Below are positions 43,063 through 51,192 of a stretch of DNA of 64,000 bases, one piece after another; the first letter of the stretch is position 1, and each line of letters opens with the position of its first letter. This DNA comes from Schlegelella_A sp036263655 (GTDB lineage Bacteria; Pseudomonadota; Gammaproteobacteria; Burkholderiales; Burkholderiaceae_C): assembly GCA_036263655.1 (NCBI GenBank), contig DATAGP010000050.1, positions 1-64,000 of the forward strand, in the 5' to 3' direction. Both the position numbers and the translations under genes were made by a program. The notes under the pieces are model-generated. The model worked only from the letters and a program-made list of their open reading frames with translations. It was not told the DNA's origin and made no database searches.

Positions 43063-43961
43063 AGACCGATGTCTCGATGCTCGGCAGCCAGCCGCGTGCC
43101 ACGCGCACGCTCGGCGCCATCCTGATCGATGGCGGGCAGTTGACCCCCGAGGACGCCGAGCGCGTCCTGCACTACCAGAAGCAGCAGAACCTCCGCTTCG
43201 GCGAAGCGGCCGTGCGGCTGGGCCTCATCAACGAGGCCGACATCCAGTACGCGCTCTCGCGCCAGTTCGCCTACGCGTACCTGCGCAAGACCCCGGGCGA
43301 GGCGAGAACGGTCAGCGACGAGCTCGTCGCCGCGTACCAGCCGTTCAGCACCCGCGTCGAGCAGCTGCGCGCGATCCGCAGCCAGCTGATGCTGCGCTGG
43401 TTCGACAAGTCCGAGGAGCGCCAGGTGCTGACCATCGTCGGCGCCGAGCGGGGCGAAGGCCGCACGTACCTCGCCGCGAACCTGGCGATCGTGTTCTCCC
43501 AGCTGGGCGAGCGGACGCTGCTCGTCGACGGCGACCTGCGCGAGCCCCGCCAGCACTTCCTGTTCTCGCTCGAGAACAAGGTCGGCTTCTCGACGCTGCT
43601 GGCCGGTCGCCTGCGCGAGGAGGCGGTCGTGCGCATCCCTGACCTCGGCGGACTGTCGGTGCTGCCGGCGGGCCCGACGCCGCCGAATCCGCTCGAGCTG
43701 ATCAACCGGCTGAACTTCGACGAGTTCATGATCGGCGTGCGCGGCGCGTACGACGTCGTCATCGTCGACACCCCGGCCATGTGCCTGGGCGAGGACGCGG
43801 CGATGATCGCCGTCAAGACGGGCGCGGCGCTCGCGGTGGCCCGATGCGGCGAGACCCACGTCTCGGCCTTCACCGATCTCGTGCAAGGACTCAGCGACGC
43901 CGGCGTGGCAGTCGTCGGGTCGGTGCTGAACGAGGTCCCGCTGAAGAAGAAGGCGAAGTGA
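43059..43961 (+). CDS. epsG: EpsG, BY-kinase-like ATPase of the chain-length system
   Basis: The GTG at 43059 overlaps the epsF stop. The 300-residue protein starts with a domain like the N-terminal domain of type II secretion ATPases (LGAILIDGGQLTPEDAERVLHYQKQQ..., residues 18-75). The BY-kinase/MinD-like domain follows: Walker A GAERGEGRT (residues 128-136), Walker A' LLVDGDL (154-160) and Walker B VVIVD (233-237). The Walker A lysine is replaced by Arg135, and no C-terminal tyrosine cluster is present (it ends KKKAK). EpsG proteins as a group are known for a modified P-loop. Activity as a kinase must be regarded as uncertain. Confidence 0.92.
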   Translation: MKTDVSMLGSQPRATRTLGAILIDGGQLTPEDAERVLHYQKQQNLRFGEAAVRLGLINEADIQYALSRQFAYAYLRKTPGEARTVSDELVAAYQPFSTRVEQLRAIRSQLMLRWFDKSEERQVLTIVGAERGEGRTYLAANLAIVFSQLGERTLLVDGDLREPRQHFLFSLENKVGFSTLLAGRLREEAVVRIPDLGGLSVLPAGPTPPNPLELINRLNFDEFMIGVRGAYDVVIVDTPAMCLGEDAAMIAVKTGAALAVARCGETHVSAFTDLVQGLSDAGVAVVGSVLNEVPLKKKAK

Positions 43962-44890
43962 GCAGCGTTCTCCCGGGTTCGTTCGCCGGTGGCAGCGCCG
44001 GGTTCAGCCGCCATGCGGCGTGGCTGATCGCCATCGCCGGCTTCGCGGTCATGTACGTGCCGGTCTACTGGTGGGCCGGCACCACCATCTGGCAGAGCGA
44101 CGAGCAGGCGCACGGTGCCCTCATCCTCGCCGTGCTGCTGTGGCTCTTCTGGGGCCTTCGCGAGGAAATCGCTGCACTGCCGGATGCTTCAGCACCGGGG
44201 TGGGGTTGGCCGCTCTTCGCCTTCGGGCTGTTCCTGTACTTCGTCGGTCGTGTCTCGAGCGTGCTGATGCTCGCGATCGCCTCCCAAGCGTTCGTGGCTG
44301 CCGGGGTGCTGCTCCTGATGAAGGGACGCGCGTCGGTTCGCCTGGCGTGGTTCCCGCTCGTCTACTTCGTTTTCATGATCCCGCTGCCCGGCACGCTCGT
44401 CGACGCCATCACGGGACCGCTGAAGCACTGGATTTCCGTGCTCGTCGTCGAACTGCTCTACAGCGTCGGCTATCCGATCTCGCGCAACGGCGTGGTCCTG
44501 ACGATCGGCCAGTACCAGATGCTGGTCGCCGACGCGTGCTCGGGCCTGCATTCGATGTACAGCCTCAGCGCGCTCGGCACGCTCTTCATGTACATCATGC
44601 GGCGATCGAGCACGACTCACAACGTGGTCATGCTGCTCAGCATCCTACCGATCGCGTTCCTGGCCAACATGGTGCGGGTGATCGCGCTCGTGCTCATCAC
44701 CTATCACATGGGCGACGAGGCGGGCCAAGGCTTCCTGCACGGCGCCGCCGGCATGGTCTTGATGCTGGTGGCTCTGGCGTTCTTCTTCGCGCTGGACGCG
44801 ATCCTCGCCCGCGTTCTGCGCGGCACGGCGCCACGCGCCGCTGCGGCGACAGTGGCCGCCGACGCGGCAGGCACCAAGAGTCTCAGCTAG
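43958..44890 (+). CDS. xrtB: Exosortase B
   Basis: The GTG at 43958 overlaps the epsG stop as GTGA. The 310-residue protein has about eight membrane helices and the exosortase triad: Cys194 (VADACSGLHSMYSLSALG), Arg240 (ANMVRVIALVLITYH) and His261 (FLHGAAGM). Exosortases are thought to cut and process PEP-CTERM proteins during export; XrtB is the type linked with EpsD/E/F/G. No PEP-CTERM protein is seen in this window, so its substrates must lie elsewhere. The end overlaps the convergent epsI by 8 bp. Confidence 0.94.
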   Translation: MSSVLPGSFAGGSAGFSRHAAWLIAIAGFAVMYVPVYWWAGTTIWQSDEQAHGALILAVLLWLFWGLREEIAALPDASAPGWGWPLFAFGLFLYFVGRVSSVLMLAIASQAFVAAGVLLLMKGRASVRLAWFPLVYFVFMIPLPGTLVDAITGPLKHWISVLVVELLYSVGYPISRNGVVLTIGQYQMLVADACSGLHSMYSLSALGTLFMYIMRRSSTTHNVVMLLSILPIAFLANMVRVIALVLITYHMGDEAGQGFLHGAAGMVLMLVALAFFFALDAILARVLRGTAPRAAAATVAADAAGTKSLS

Positions 44891-45575
44891 CGCTTGCTGG
44901 AGCGGCCAGTCCGCTCAGCTGCTTACGCACGTTCTCAGGCACCGACGACATCATGTCTGCAGCAAACTTCTCCTGCGTCGCGAACGCCCGCACGGGGTCG
45001 GTGTCGATCGACGAAATGCGGAAGAGCAGGCCGTCGGGGATCTGTCCGGTCAGCGCGAGGCGGATCTCGGCAACTCGTTTCAGCCATCGACTGTTGACGA
45101 CCTGGTCGCCGACAGTCAGCCAATAGGTGACAGGCTCGTGACGTGCGCCCAGGCTCGTCGTCATCCGACGCACCTCGATGCTCCCATAAGGCGTCGGCAG
45201 CGCGCCGTCTTGAATTCCGGCGATCCTGAAACCTTGCCCGGGGTAACAAACCTCCGGACGGTGCGCCTGCAGCCCACCGCGCTGATCGTCTCCATAGGCC
45301 ATCGACAACATGATGCGATAGCCCTGCTTGTTGACGTAGGTGCGCGTGAGCAGCTGGCTGTAGAGCTTGTCGAGCTCTTCCTTCACTTGAGGGTTCACGA
45401 CCTGGGAGGTCTGCTCGGGCACGAGAACCCAGTCCCCGAAGCCCTTCGGAACCGCCTCCTGCAGGACGATCTTACTTTGGTCCGGCGCCCGCGCCCCAGG
45501 GCGAGCGGCCACACTCGCGATGGAGACGATGCTCATCAGACCAGCCAGGAGAAGTGCTGTGCGATTGAGTTTCAT
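44883..45575 (-). CDS. epsI: Exosortase-associated EpsI-family protein
   Basis: A 230-residue protein with an N-terminal hydrophobic segment (residues 8-24, signal or anchor) and the DUF3485 features: YVNKQGYRIMLSMAYGDDQRGGLQAHRPEVCYPGQGF followed by VTYWLTVGDQVV. EpsI usually stands behind or fused to the exosortase on the same strand. Here it is on the opposite strand and convergent with xrtB, so it needs its own promoter in the 45576-45756 gap. Its molecular role is not known. Confidence 0.92.
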   Translation of the reverse strand: MKLNRTALLLAGLMSIVSIASVAARPGARAPDQSKIVLQEAVPKGFGDWVLVPEQTSQVVNPQVKEELDKLYSQLLTRTYVNKQGYRIMLSMAYGDDQRGGLQAHRPEVCYPGQGFRIAGIQDGALPTPYGSIEVRRMTTSLGARHEPVTYWLTVGDQVVNSRWLKRVAEIRLALTGQIPDGLLFRISSIDTDPVRAFATQEKFAADMMSSVPENVRKQLSGLAAPASAS

Positions 45576-45756
45576 GGCGGGAATTCTTGCAGACTTACGG
45601 GCGCGGGGTTAATCGCCCCACCAGGCACGCACGTGACGTGTGCACGGCTTCCCCAGTGGCGCTCCCGCGATAATCGGCGCCGACGGACGTGACTGCTGCT
45701 GGGAGTCATTGGTTCGGCATTCGACTTGCTCTCGGTGCTCGCCTTGCCCCCTTTCG
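45576..45756. promoter_or_regulatory. Divergent promoter region, epsI and the wzy-like operon
   Basis: This 181-bp gap drives epsI to the left and the polysaccharide assembly operon to the right. A GATAAT at 45669-45674 is a good -10 for the rightward operon (leader about 75 bases); the -35 is not clear. An 11-bp inverted repeat CACGT-G-ACGTG lies at 45630-45640, a possible operator. Confidence 0.45.
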
Positions 45757-47298
45757 ATGACTGAGAATTTTCGCGCCTACATCGCGATCCTGGTCTTGGT
45801 CGTGCCCGCTTTTCTGTTGCTGCGGGTTCCGCTGACAGCCCACTTGATCGCTCCCGCCGACTACCGCCGGCGAGCCCTGCTGTGGCTTCTGATCACGTCG
45901 TTCCTCTTTCTGTCCTACAACTTCTGGCTGTTCCTATTGCTGGCGGCGATCTCGATCGTCGTCGCTGCGCGCAAGGATTCGGATCCGCTGGGTCTGTATT
46001 TCTTCGTCCTGCTCGCCGCGCCGCCGTTCCAATCGGCTATCTCCGGTTTCGCCGGGATCAATCGCTTTCTGGACCTTGACCACCTGCGGTTATTGAGCCT
46101 AGTAGTGCTCTTGCCTGTCTCGCTGAAGTTGCTGACGCGGCCGGACACCCCAGGCCTGTTCAGGCTGCCCACGGACAAGTATGTCTTCGGCTACCTTGCG
46201 CTCGTGCTCGCGCTGCAGGCGCCGACCACGACGAGTACGGATGTTCTCCGGATGATTCTCTCGACGGTGATCGACGCCGTGCTCCCCTACTACGCGTTCA
46301 GCCGCGGCCTGCCGAACCTGCATCGAATGCGTCACTGCTTCGCGTCCTACGTAGGAATCGGTGTGGTCGTCGCGGTGATCGGCCTTTTCGAGACCACGAA
46401 GGGGTGGCTGCTCTATTCGGCGCTGCCGAACTTCCTCGATGTTCGCTGGGGCTACGGCGGCTATATGGCACGGGGCGACTCGCTGCGCGCGTCCGTCAGC
46501 ACCGGCCACTCGATTGTCCTTGGCTACGTATTGACGGTCGCGCTGGGGTTGAACCTGGCGCTCAGATCGTGGTTCCCGACCAACCGGTCTTGGTGGATCG
46601 TCACCCTGCTTTTGTGTGCCGGTATCGGAGCTTCGTTTTCGCGCGGCCCGTGGGTCGGCGCGGCTGCCATGCTGATGGTCGCTTTGCTGATGGGGCCGTC
46701 CCCGGTCGCGCGGCTGGGCAAGGTCGGGGCGCTAGCCGTCGTGGTCCTGCCCGCCCTCATGTTCACGCCGTTCGGCCCGAAGATCATTTCTCTCCTCCCA
46801 TTCGTCGGTGACTACGACGCCGGATCCGTGGACTACCGCCAGCAGCTCTTCAACGTGTCGTGGCAGGTGCTCATGCAGAACCCGATGCTCGGCTCGCCCT
46901 ACTACATGTACGACGCGGCCATGCAGGAGCTTCGCCAGGGCGAGGGAATCATCGACATGGTCAACACGTACATGGGTATCGCCCTGGCGAGCGGCTTCGT
47001 CGGCCTCGTTCTGTTCTGCAGTGTCTTCGGGTCGACGGCCATTCGGATGTTCGCCTATCTTGTGGCCTCGACGGATCGAAGCTCCGAGGACCACGCGGTC
47101 GGCCGCGCGCTGCTGGCGACGCTCGCCGGGATTCTGACCACCATCGCGACGGTGGGCAGCGTGAATGCGGTACCGGTCGTGTACTGGTGCGTAGCCGGTG
47201 CATGTGCTGCCTATGTGAGGTTCATGCAAGTACAAGGCTCGGCGGTGGAGCATGCGCGACCACACGGCGGAAGCGCTTTCAGGGCGGCCCACCCGTGA
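45757..47298 (+). CDS. O-antigen ligase/polymerase (Wzy_C) family membrane protein
   Basis: The 513-residue protein from the ATG at 45757 has about ten to twelve membrane helices and a large loop (GSPYYMYDAAMQELRQGEGIIDMVNTYMGIALASGFVGLVLF) like the Wzy_C domain, where NxY/H residues follow a Pro-rich approach. SFSRGPWVGAAAMLMVALLM is typical for the family's central helices. It may polymerise repeat units or ligate polymer to an acceptor. No obvious ribosome binding site precedes the ATG. It overlaps the oxygenase gene by 4 bp. Confidence 0.88.
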   Translation: MTENFRAYIAILVLVVPAFLLLRVPLTAHLIAPADYRRRALLWLLITSFLFLSYNFWLFLLLAAISIVVAARKDSDPLGLYFFVLLAAPPFQSAISGFAGINRFLDLDHLRLLSLVVLLPVSLKLLTRPDTPGLFRLPTDKYVFGYLALVLALQAPTTTSTDVLRMILSTVIDAVLPYYAFSRGLPNLHRMRHCFASYVGIGVVVAVIGLFETTKGWLLYSALPNFLDVRWGYGGYMARGDSLRASVSTGHSIVLGYVLTVALGLNLALRSWFPTNRSWWIVTLLLCAGIGASFSRGPWVGAAAMLMVALLMGPSPVARLGKVGALAVVVLPALMFTPFGPKIISLLPFVGDYDAGSVDYRQQLFNVSWQVLMQNPMLGSPYYMYDAAMQELRQGEGIIDMVNTYMGIALASGFVGLVLFCSVFGSTAIRMFAYLVASTDRSSEDHAVGRALLATLAGILTTIATVGSVNAVPVVYWCVAGACAAYVRFMQVQGSAVEHARPHGGSAFRAAHP

Positions 47299-48188
47299 AC
47301 GCCGCTTTCCAGGAAGCGACGCTGCCCGTGCAGCTCGGGGACGACGGCCTGCGTCTCGATGCGAGGGAAGCGAACGCGCTCGGCAGGCTGCTGCAACCCG
47401 AGTACGCGGCCGCCCAGCCCTTCCCGCACATCGTCCTCGACCAGTTCCTTCCTCCGTCCCTCGCTGCGCGCATTCTGGAGAACTTCCCCGCCGAACCTCT
47501 CGAATCCGACCGCCACTTCAACATCAACTACGGTGGTCACCACAAGCGCCAGATCTCTCCCGAAGACTGCAACAGGTTCAGTCGCGAGGTGTTCCACTTC
47601 CTGAACTCGTACCCGGTGATCTCCTTTCTGGAGGGCCTATCGGGAATCGAGGGCCTGCTCTCCGATCCTCACTTCGAAGGCGGCGGGTTCCACGAGATCA
47701 CGACCGGGGGGAAACTGGGCATCCACGCAGACTTCAGGATTCACGAGAAGCTACATCTGCAACGGCGTCTCAATCTGCTGATCTACTTGAACGAGAGCTG
47801 GAGCGCGTCGTGGGGCGGCAGCCTCGAGCTCTGGGACAAGCAGATGCAGCGCTGCGTCAGCGCGATCGCTCCCGTGATGAATCGATGCGTCGTCTTCAAC
47901 ACGGATGCCGATTCCTACCACGGTCATCCGGATCCGCTGCAGACGCCTCCGCATGTGAAGCGCCGCTCGATCGCACTGTACTACTACACCGCGTCTAAGG
48001 CCATCTACCGCGAGTTGCCGAACCATTCGACGATGTACCACGCACGCCCTCAGGATTCACTCGCGGTCCGGCGGGAAGCCGCCGCGTTCAGAGCGACGGA
48101 GCATTTCAAGGATCTCGCTCCGCCGGTCCTGTTCCGGTTGTTCGAGAAGATCCGCTGGCGCCTCAGCTCTAGAGAAAACAAGCCCTGA
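47295..48188 (+). CDS. 2-oxoglutarate/Fe(II)-dependent oxygenase
   Basis: The GTG at 47295 overlaps the previous stop (GTGA). The 297-residue protein has the facial triad His144-x-Asp146 (LGIHADFRIH) and His209 (DSYHGHPDP), with Arg224 (KRRSIALYYY) as 2-oxoglutarate ligand, and WGGSLELWD between them, as in 2OG-FeII_Oxy_3 proteins. It should hydroxylate a substrate, which from the context may be a sugar, lipid or polymer end. It sits between the Wzy-like and methyltransferase genes with no gaps. Confidence 0.9.
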   Translation: MNAAFQEATLPVQLGDDGLRLDAREANALGRLLQPEYAAAQPFPHIVLDQFLPPSLAARILENFPAEPLESDRHFNINYGGHHKRQISPEDCNRFSREVFHFLNSYPVISFLEGLSGIEGLLSDPHFEGGGFHEITTGGKLGIHADFRIHEKLHLQRRLNLLIYLNESWSASWGGSLELWDKQMQRCVSAIAPVMNRCVVFNTDADSYHGHPDPLQTPPHVKRRSIALYYYTASKAIYRELPNHSTMYHARPQDSLAVRREAAAFRATEHFKDLAPPVLFRLFEKIRWRLSSRENKP

Positions 48189-49039
48189 TGCCTCCGAACA
48201 CATCGTCGATGCCCCTCGCTCACCGCATCACCCGGCGCCTGCTCGGCGCCAGACGCTATGCCGGCCGGAGCGGGGATTTTCGAGAGAAGGAGGCCTTCGG
48301 CCTGATCAATCGTCCGAACTACGCTTACGGCCTCCTTCGCGCTGCGGACACGGCCAAGTTCTTCGGATTGAGCGCAGTGACGGTCTGCGAGTTCGGGGTT
48401 GCGACGGGTAACGGCTTGACGAACATGGCCGATGTGGCCGAAGAGGTCACCAAGATCAGCGGCGTTCGCTTCCGCGTCGTCGGTTTCGACACCGGAAGCG
48501 GGCTCCTTCCGCCAAGCGGGCCGAAGGACCATCCCGAGCTCTGGTCGTCAGGCGACTTCGCGATGCAGGATCCCGCAGAACTCAGGAAGCGCCTGGCGGG
48601 CAGGGCGGAACTCGTCCTCGGAGATATCGCCACCACGATCAGCCCCTTCATCGAGTCGGTGAACCCCGACGCTCCGCTCGGTTTCATTTCCATCGATGTC
48701 GACGTCTACTCGGCCACGGTCTCGGCGTTGAAGGGTCTTGGCGGCGCACACGATCGTTACCTGCCCGCGATCAGCATGTACTTCGACGACATCCTGTTCT
48801 ACTTCGCAAACGAGGCCTGCGGCGAGCTGGCTGCCATCGCCGAGCACAACGTCACTGTCCCCCATCGGCCGATCCATCCTGACCGCAGCTTGCCGGGGTT
48901 CCGACCCGACAGCTACGCACCGTGGTATCGCGCCATGTACGTGGCCCACATCCTCGATCACCCGCTGCGGAGTGTCCCCCGACCGCGACAGAGCCTGTCT
49001 CTGAACGAGCACCTTTCGTTCGTCGGAGCGCTGCGTTGA
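48188..49039 (+). CDS. SAM-dependent methyltransferase-like protein
   Basis: The 283-residue protein has a motif I-like EFGVATGNG (residues 68-76), an acidic residue after the next strand (VVGFDTGSGLLPP) and SIDVDVYSATVSAL with FDDILFY, resembling TylF/macrocin-type O-methyltransferases and related polysaccharide-locus enzymes. The predicted reaction is O-methylation of a sugar. The aspartate-rich SIDVDVY may bind metal. It overlaps the oxygenase stop by one base and the wzm start by one base, so its job is tied to polymer assembly. The exact family is not sure. Confidence 0.72.
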   Translation: MPPNTSSMPLAHRITRRLLGARRYAGRSGDFREKEAFGLINRPNYAYGLLRAADTAKFFGLSAVTVCEFGVATGNGLTNMADVAEEVTKISGVRFRVVGFDTGSGLLPPSGPKDHPELWSSGDFAMQDPAELRKRLAGRAELVLGDIATTISPFIESVNPDAPLGFISIDVDVYSATVSALKGLGGAHDRYLPAISMYFDDILFYFANEACGELAAIAEHNVTVPHRPIHPDRSLPGFRPDSYAPWYRAMYVAHILDHPLRSVPRPRQSLSLNEHLSFVGALR

Positions 49040-49884
49040 TGACCGGCGTGCCACGAGAGCACGAGCCCTTGCGCGAGCTCGTCATACGACCGCGGTCTGG
49101 ATGGATCGCCATCGACTGGCGCGAGCTGTGGGACTCCCGCGAGCTCCTCTATTTCCTGGTGCTTCGCGACGTCAAAGTCCGATACAAGCAGACGGTGCTC
49201 GGGGTGGCGTGGGCCGTGCTCCAGCCGCTTTTCGCGATGGTCATCTTCACGGTGATCTTTGGCAAGTTCGCGAAGATCCCGTCGGACGGCTTCCCGTACG
49301 CCATCTTCGTGTACGCAGGCCTGATGCCCTGGACGTTTTTCTCGAACAACATATCGCAGGCGAGCCAGAGTCTGCTCAACCAGCAGTCGCTTCTCACGAA
49401 GATCTACCTGCCACGACTGTTCATCCCCGCCTCGGCCATCGGCAGCGGGCTCATCGACCTGCTCGTCTCCTTCACGGTGTTCGCCGGGTTGATGCTCTAC
49501 TACGGCGTGCCGATCCGACCTGGGATCGTGGTGCTTCCACTGCTGGTGCTGTTGACGGCTGCCGCGTCTCTGGGAGTCGGGCTGCTCCTGGCTGCACTGA
49601 TCGTCACCTACCGCGACTTCCGGTATGTGGTTCCCTTCCTGGTTCAATCGTGGCTTTATGTCAGCCCCGTCATCTACCCCGTGAGCATGGTCCCCCCTGA
49701 GTGGCAGGCCTTGCTGGCGTTGAACCCGATGGCGGGGATCATCGACGCCTTCCGTTCGGCTCTTCTGGGCTCACCGTGGAATCACTTGACGCTCCTGATC
49801 TCGACCATCTCATCTCTGCTGTTGCTGCTCTACGGCCTGTTCTACTTTCGCAAGACGGAGCGCAGCTTCGCTGACGTGGCGTGA
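49039..49884 (+). CDS. wzm: Polysaccharide ABC transporter permease (Wzm-type)
   Basis: The ATG at 49039 overlaps the previous stop (TGATG). The 281-residue protein has the ABC2 polysaccharide-exporter pattern: RELLYFLVLRDVKVRYKQTVLGVAWAVLQPLFAMVIFTVIFGKFAKIPSDGFPYAIFVYAGLMPWTFFSNNISQA, and about six helices ending with NPMAGIIDAFRSALLG. It forms the membrane channel that moves a lipid-linked polymer across the inner membrane, powered by the ATPase encoded next. Confidence 0.94.
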   Translation: MTGVPREHEPLRELVIRPRSGWIAIDWRELWDSRELLYFLVLRDVKVRYKQTVLGVAWAVLQPLFAMVIFTVIFGKFAKIPSDGFPYAIFVYAGLMPWTFFSNNISQASQSLLNQQSLLTKIYLPRLFIPASAIGSGLIDLLVSFTVFAGLMLYYGVPIRPGIVVLPLLVLLTAAASLGVGLLLAALIVTYRDFRYVVPFLVQSWLYVSPVIYPVSMVPPEWQALLALNPMAGIIDAFRSALLGSPWNHLTLLISTISSLLLLLYGLFYFRKTERSFADVA

Positions 49885-49886
49885 AG

Positions 49887-49918
49887 TACGTGAGTAGACC
49901 TGTACGTGAGTAGACCTG
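49887..49918. repeat. Exact 16-bp tandem duplication at the wzt start codon
   Basis: TACGTGAGTAGACCTG occurs twice in direct succession (49887-49902 and 49903-49918). Each copy holds a GTG followed by AGT AGA CCT. Translation from the first GTG (49890) stops after seven codons at a TAG; the second (49906) opens the long wzt frame. Because the length is not a multiple of three, only one copy can be in frame. Confidence 0.95.
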
Positions 49919-51192
49919 CCATCAAAGTAGAGGGCATCGGCAAGCTCTATCGACTTGAGCATGCCGCGGCGGGATCGCGCACATTTCGCGATCTGCTGAC
50001 GGACATGGCCAATGCACCGCTACGCCGATTCAGGCAGCTGCGTGGCACCGACGAGTCTCTGGAAGACTTCTGGGCCCTGAAGGACGTCTCGTTCGAGGCC
50101 CGCCCGGGGGAGGTGATCGGCATCATCGGCAGGAACGGCGCTGGCAAGAGCACGCTTCTGAAGATCCTCTCGCGGATCGTCGAGCCGACTGAGGGAATGG
50201 TGACGATGCGCGGGCGGATCTCCTCGCTTCTGGAGGTCGGGACCGGGTTCCATCCGGAATTGTCGGGGCGCGAGAACATCTATCTGAATGGATCCATCCT
50301 GGGGATGAAGAAGAAGGAGATCACCGCGAGGTTCGACGACATCGTCGAGTTCGCCGAGATCTCCAAATTCCTCGACACGCCTGTCAAGCGGTACAGCAGC
50401 GGCATGTACGTGCGTCTGGCATTTGCGGTCGCGGCCCACCTCGATCCCGAGATCCTGATCGTCGATGAGGTACTCGCCGTCGGCGACGCCGAGTTCCAGA
50501 AGAAGTGCCTTGGGAAGATTCGCGATGTTTCGCTGTCCGGCGAGCGGACCGTGCTGTTCGTGAGTCACAACATGGCCGCCGTGACCACGCTGTGCCAGCG
50601 CGTCATCGAATTGAAGTCTGGACAGGTGAACGCCGATGGCGATACGCAGAGCGTGGTCTCCTCCTATTTGTCAGCGAAGAGCTACGTTCATGCGGAAGAC
50701 GGCGATCTCTCGGCGCATCCCGGACGAGCCGCGGGGCTTCCGGTAATCCTCACCAGCGCTCGCCTGCGAGAGGAGTCGGGAAATCCAGTGAGTGCCATCA
50801 AGCCAGGGCAAAGGGTCACCATCGAGCTCTCGCTTTCATCGGCCGAGCCGCTTCGCAACCCCAAGATCAGCATGGCTTTCGAGAATTCGCGCGGCGAGCG
50901 AATCTTCGCCATCGCCACCTATTTGTCACCAGATTCGGTTAGCAGGATCACTGCCTCCTCTTGCGTGCGGGCCAAGTTCCAGTTCCCGGCCCTCATTCCG
51001 GGCCAGTACTACTTCGAGGTCACCTTAGCCGGGCCCGATGGCAATGTGCTCGACCGGGTCGACGACGCCATCAGGGTCGAAGTCATGCAGGACGACTACC
51101 TCGGCTCGACACATCCGTACTTCCCTGAGATGGGTCTCCTGCTCGTGAAGAGCTCATGGTCCGAGCAGAGCGTCGTGGAAGAGGTCTCGTGA
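49906..51192 (+). CDS. wzt: Polysaccharide ABC transporter ATPase with C-terminal recognition domain (Wzt-type)
   Basis: The GTG at 49906 in the second repeat copy is the start. The 428-residue protein has Walker A GRNGAGKST (residues 75-83), signature RYSSGMYVRLAFA, Walker B ILIVDEVLAVGD and the switch SHNMAAVTTLC. From about residue 265 to 420 there is a beta-rich Wzt_C-like domain (VTIELSLSSAEPLRNPKISMAFENSRGERIFAI ... YYFEVTLAGPDGNVLDRVDDAIRVEV). In O9a-type systems this domain binds the capped end of the polymer and so lets only finished chains out. Its presence suggests a marked chain end here as well. Confidence 0.94.
   Translation: MSRPAIKVEGIGKLYRLEHAAAGSRTFRDLLTDMANAPLRRFRQLRGTDESLEDFWALKDVSFEARPGEVIGIIGRNGAGKSTLLKILSRIVEPTEGMVTMRGRISSLLEVGTGFHPELSGRENIYLNGSILGMKKKEITARFDDIVEFAEISKFLDTPVKRYSSGMYVRLAFAVAAHLDPEILIVDEVLAVGDAEFQKKCLGKIRDVSLSGERTVLFVSHNMAAVTTLCQRVIELKSGQVNADGDTQSVVSSYLSAKSYVHAEDGDLSAHPGRAAGLPVILTSARLREESGNPVSAIKPGQRVTIELSLSSAEPLRNPKISMAFENSRGERIFAIATYLSPDSVSRITASSCVRAKFQFPALIPGQYYFEVTLAGPDGNVLDRVDDAIRVEVMQDDYLGSTHPYFPEMGLLLVKSSWSEQSVVEEVS

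Noticed and set aside
49890..49913. wzt starting at the first GTG of the duplication
   Set aside because: That frame meets a TAG after seven codons; only the second GTG opens the ABC ATPase frame.
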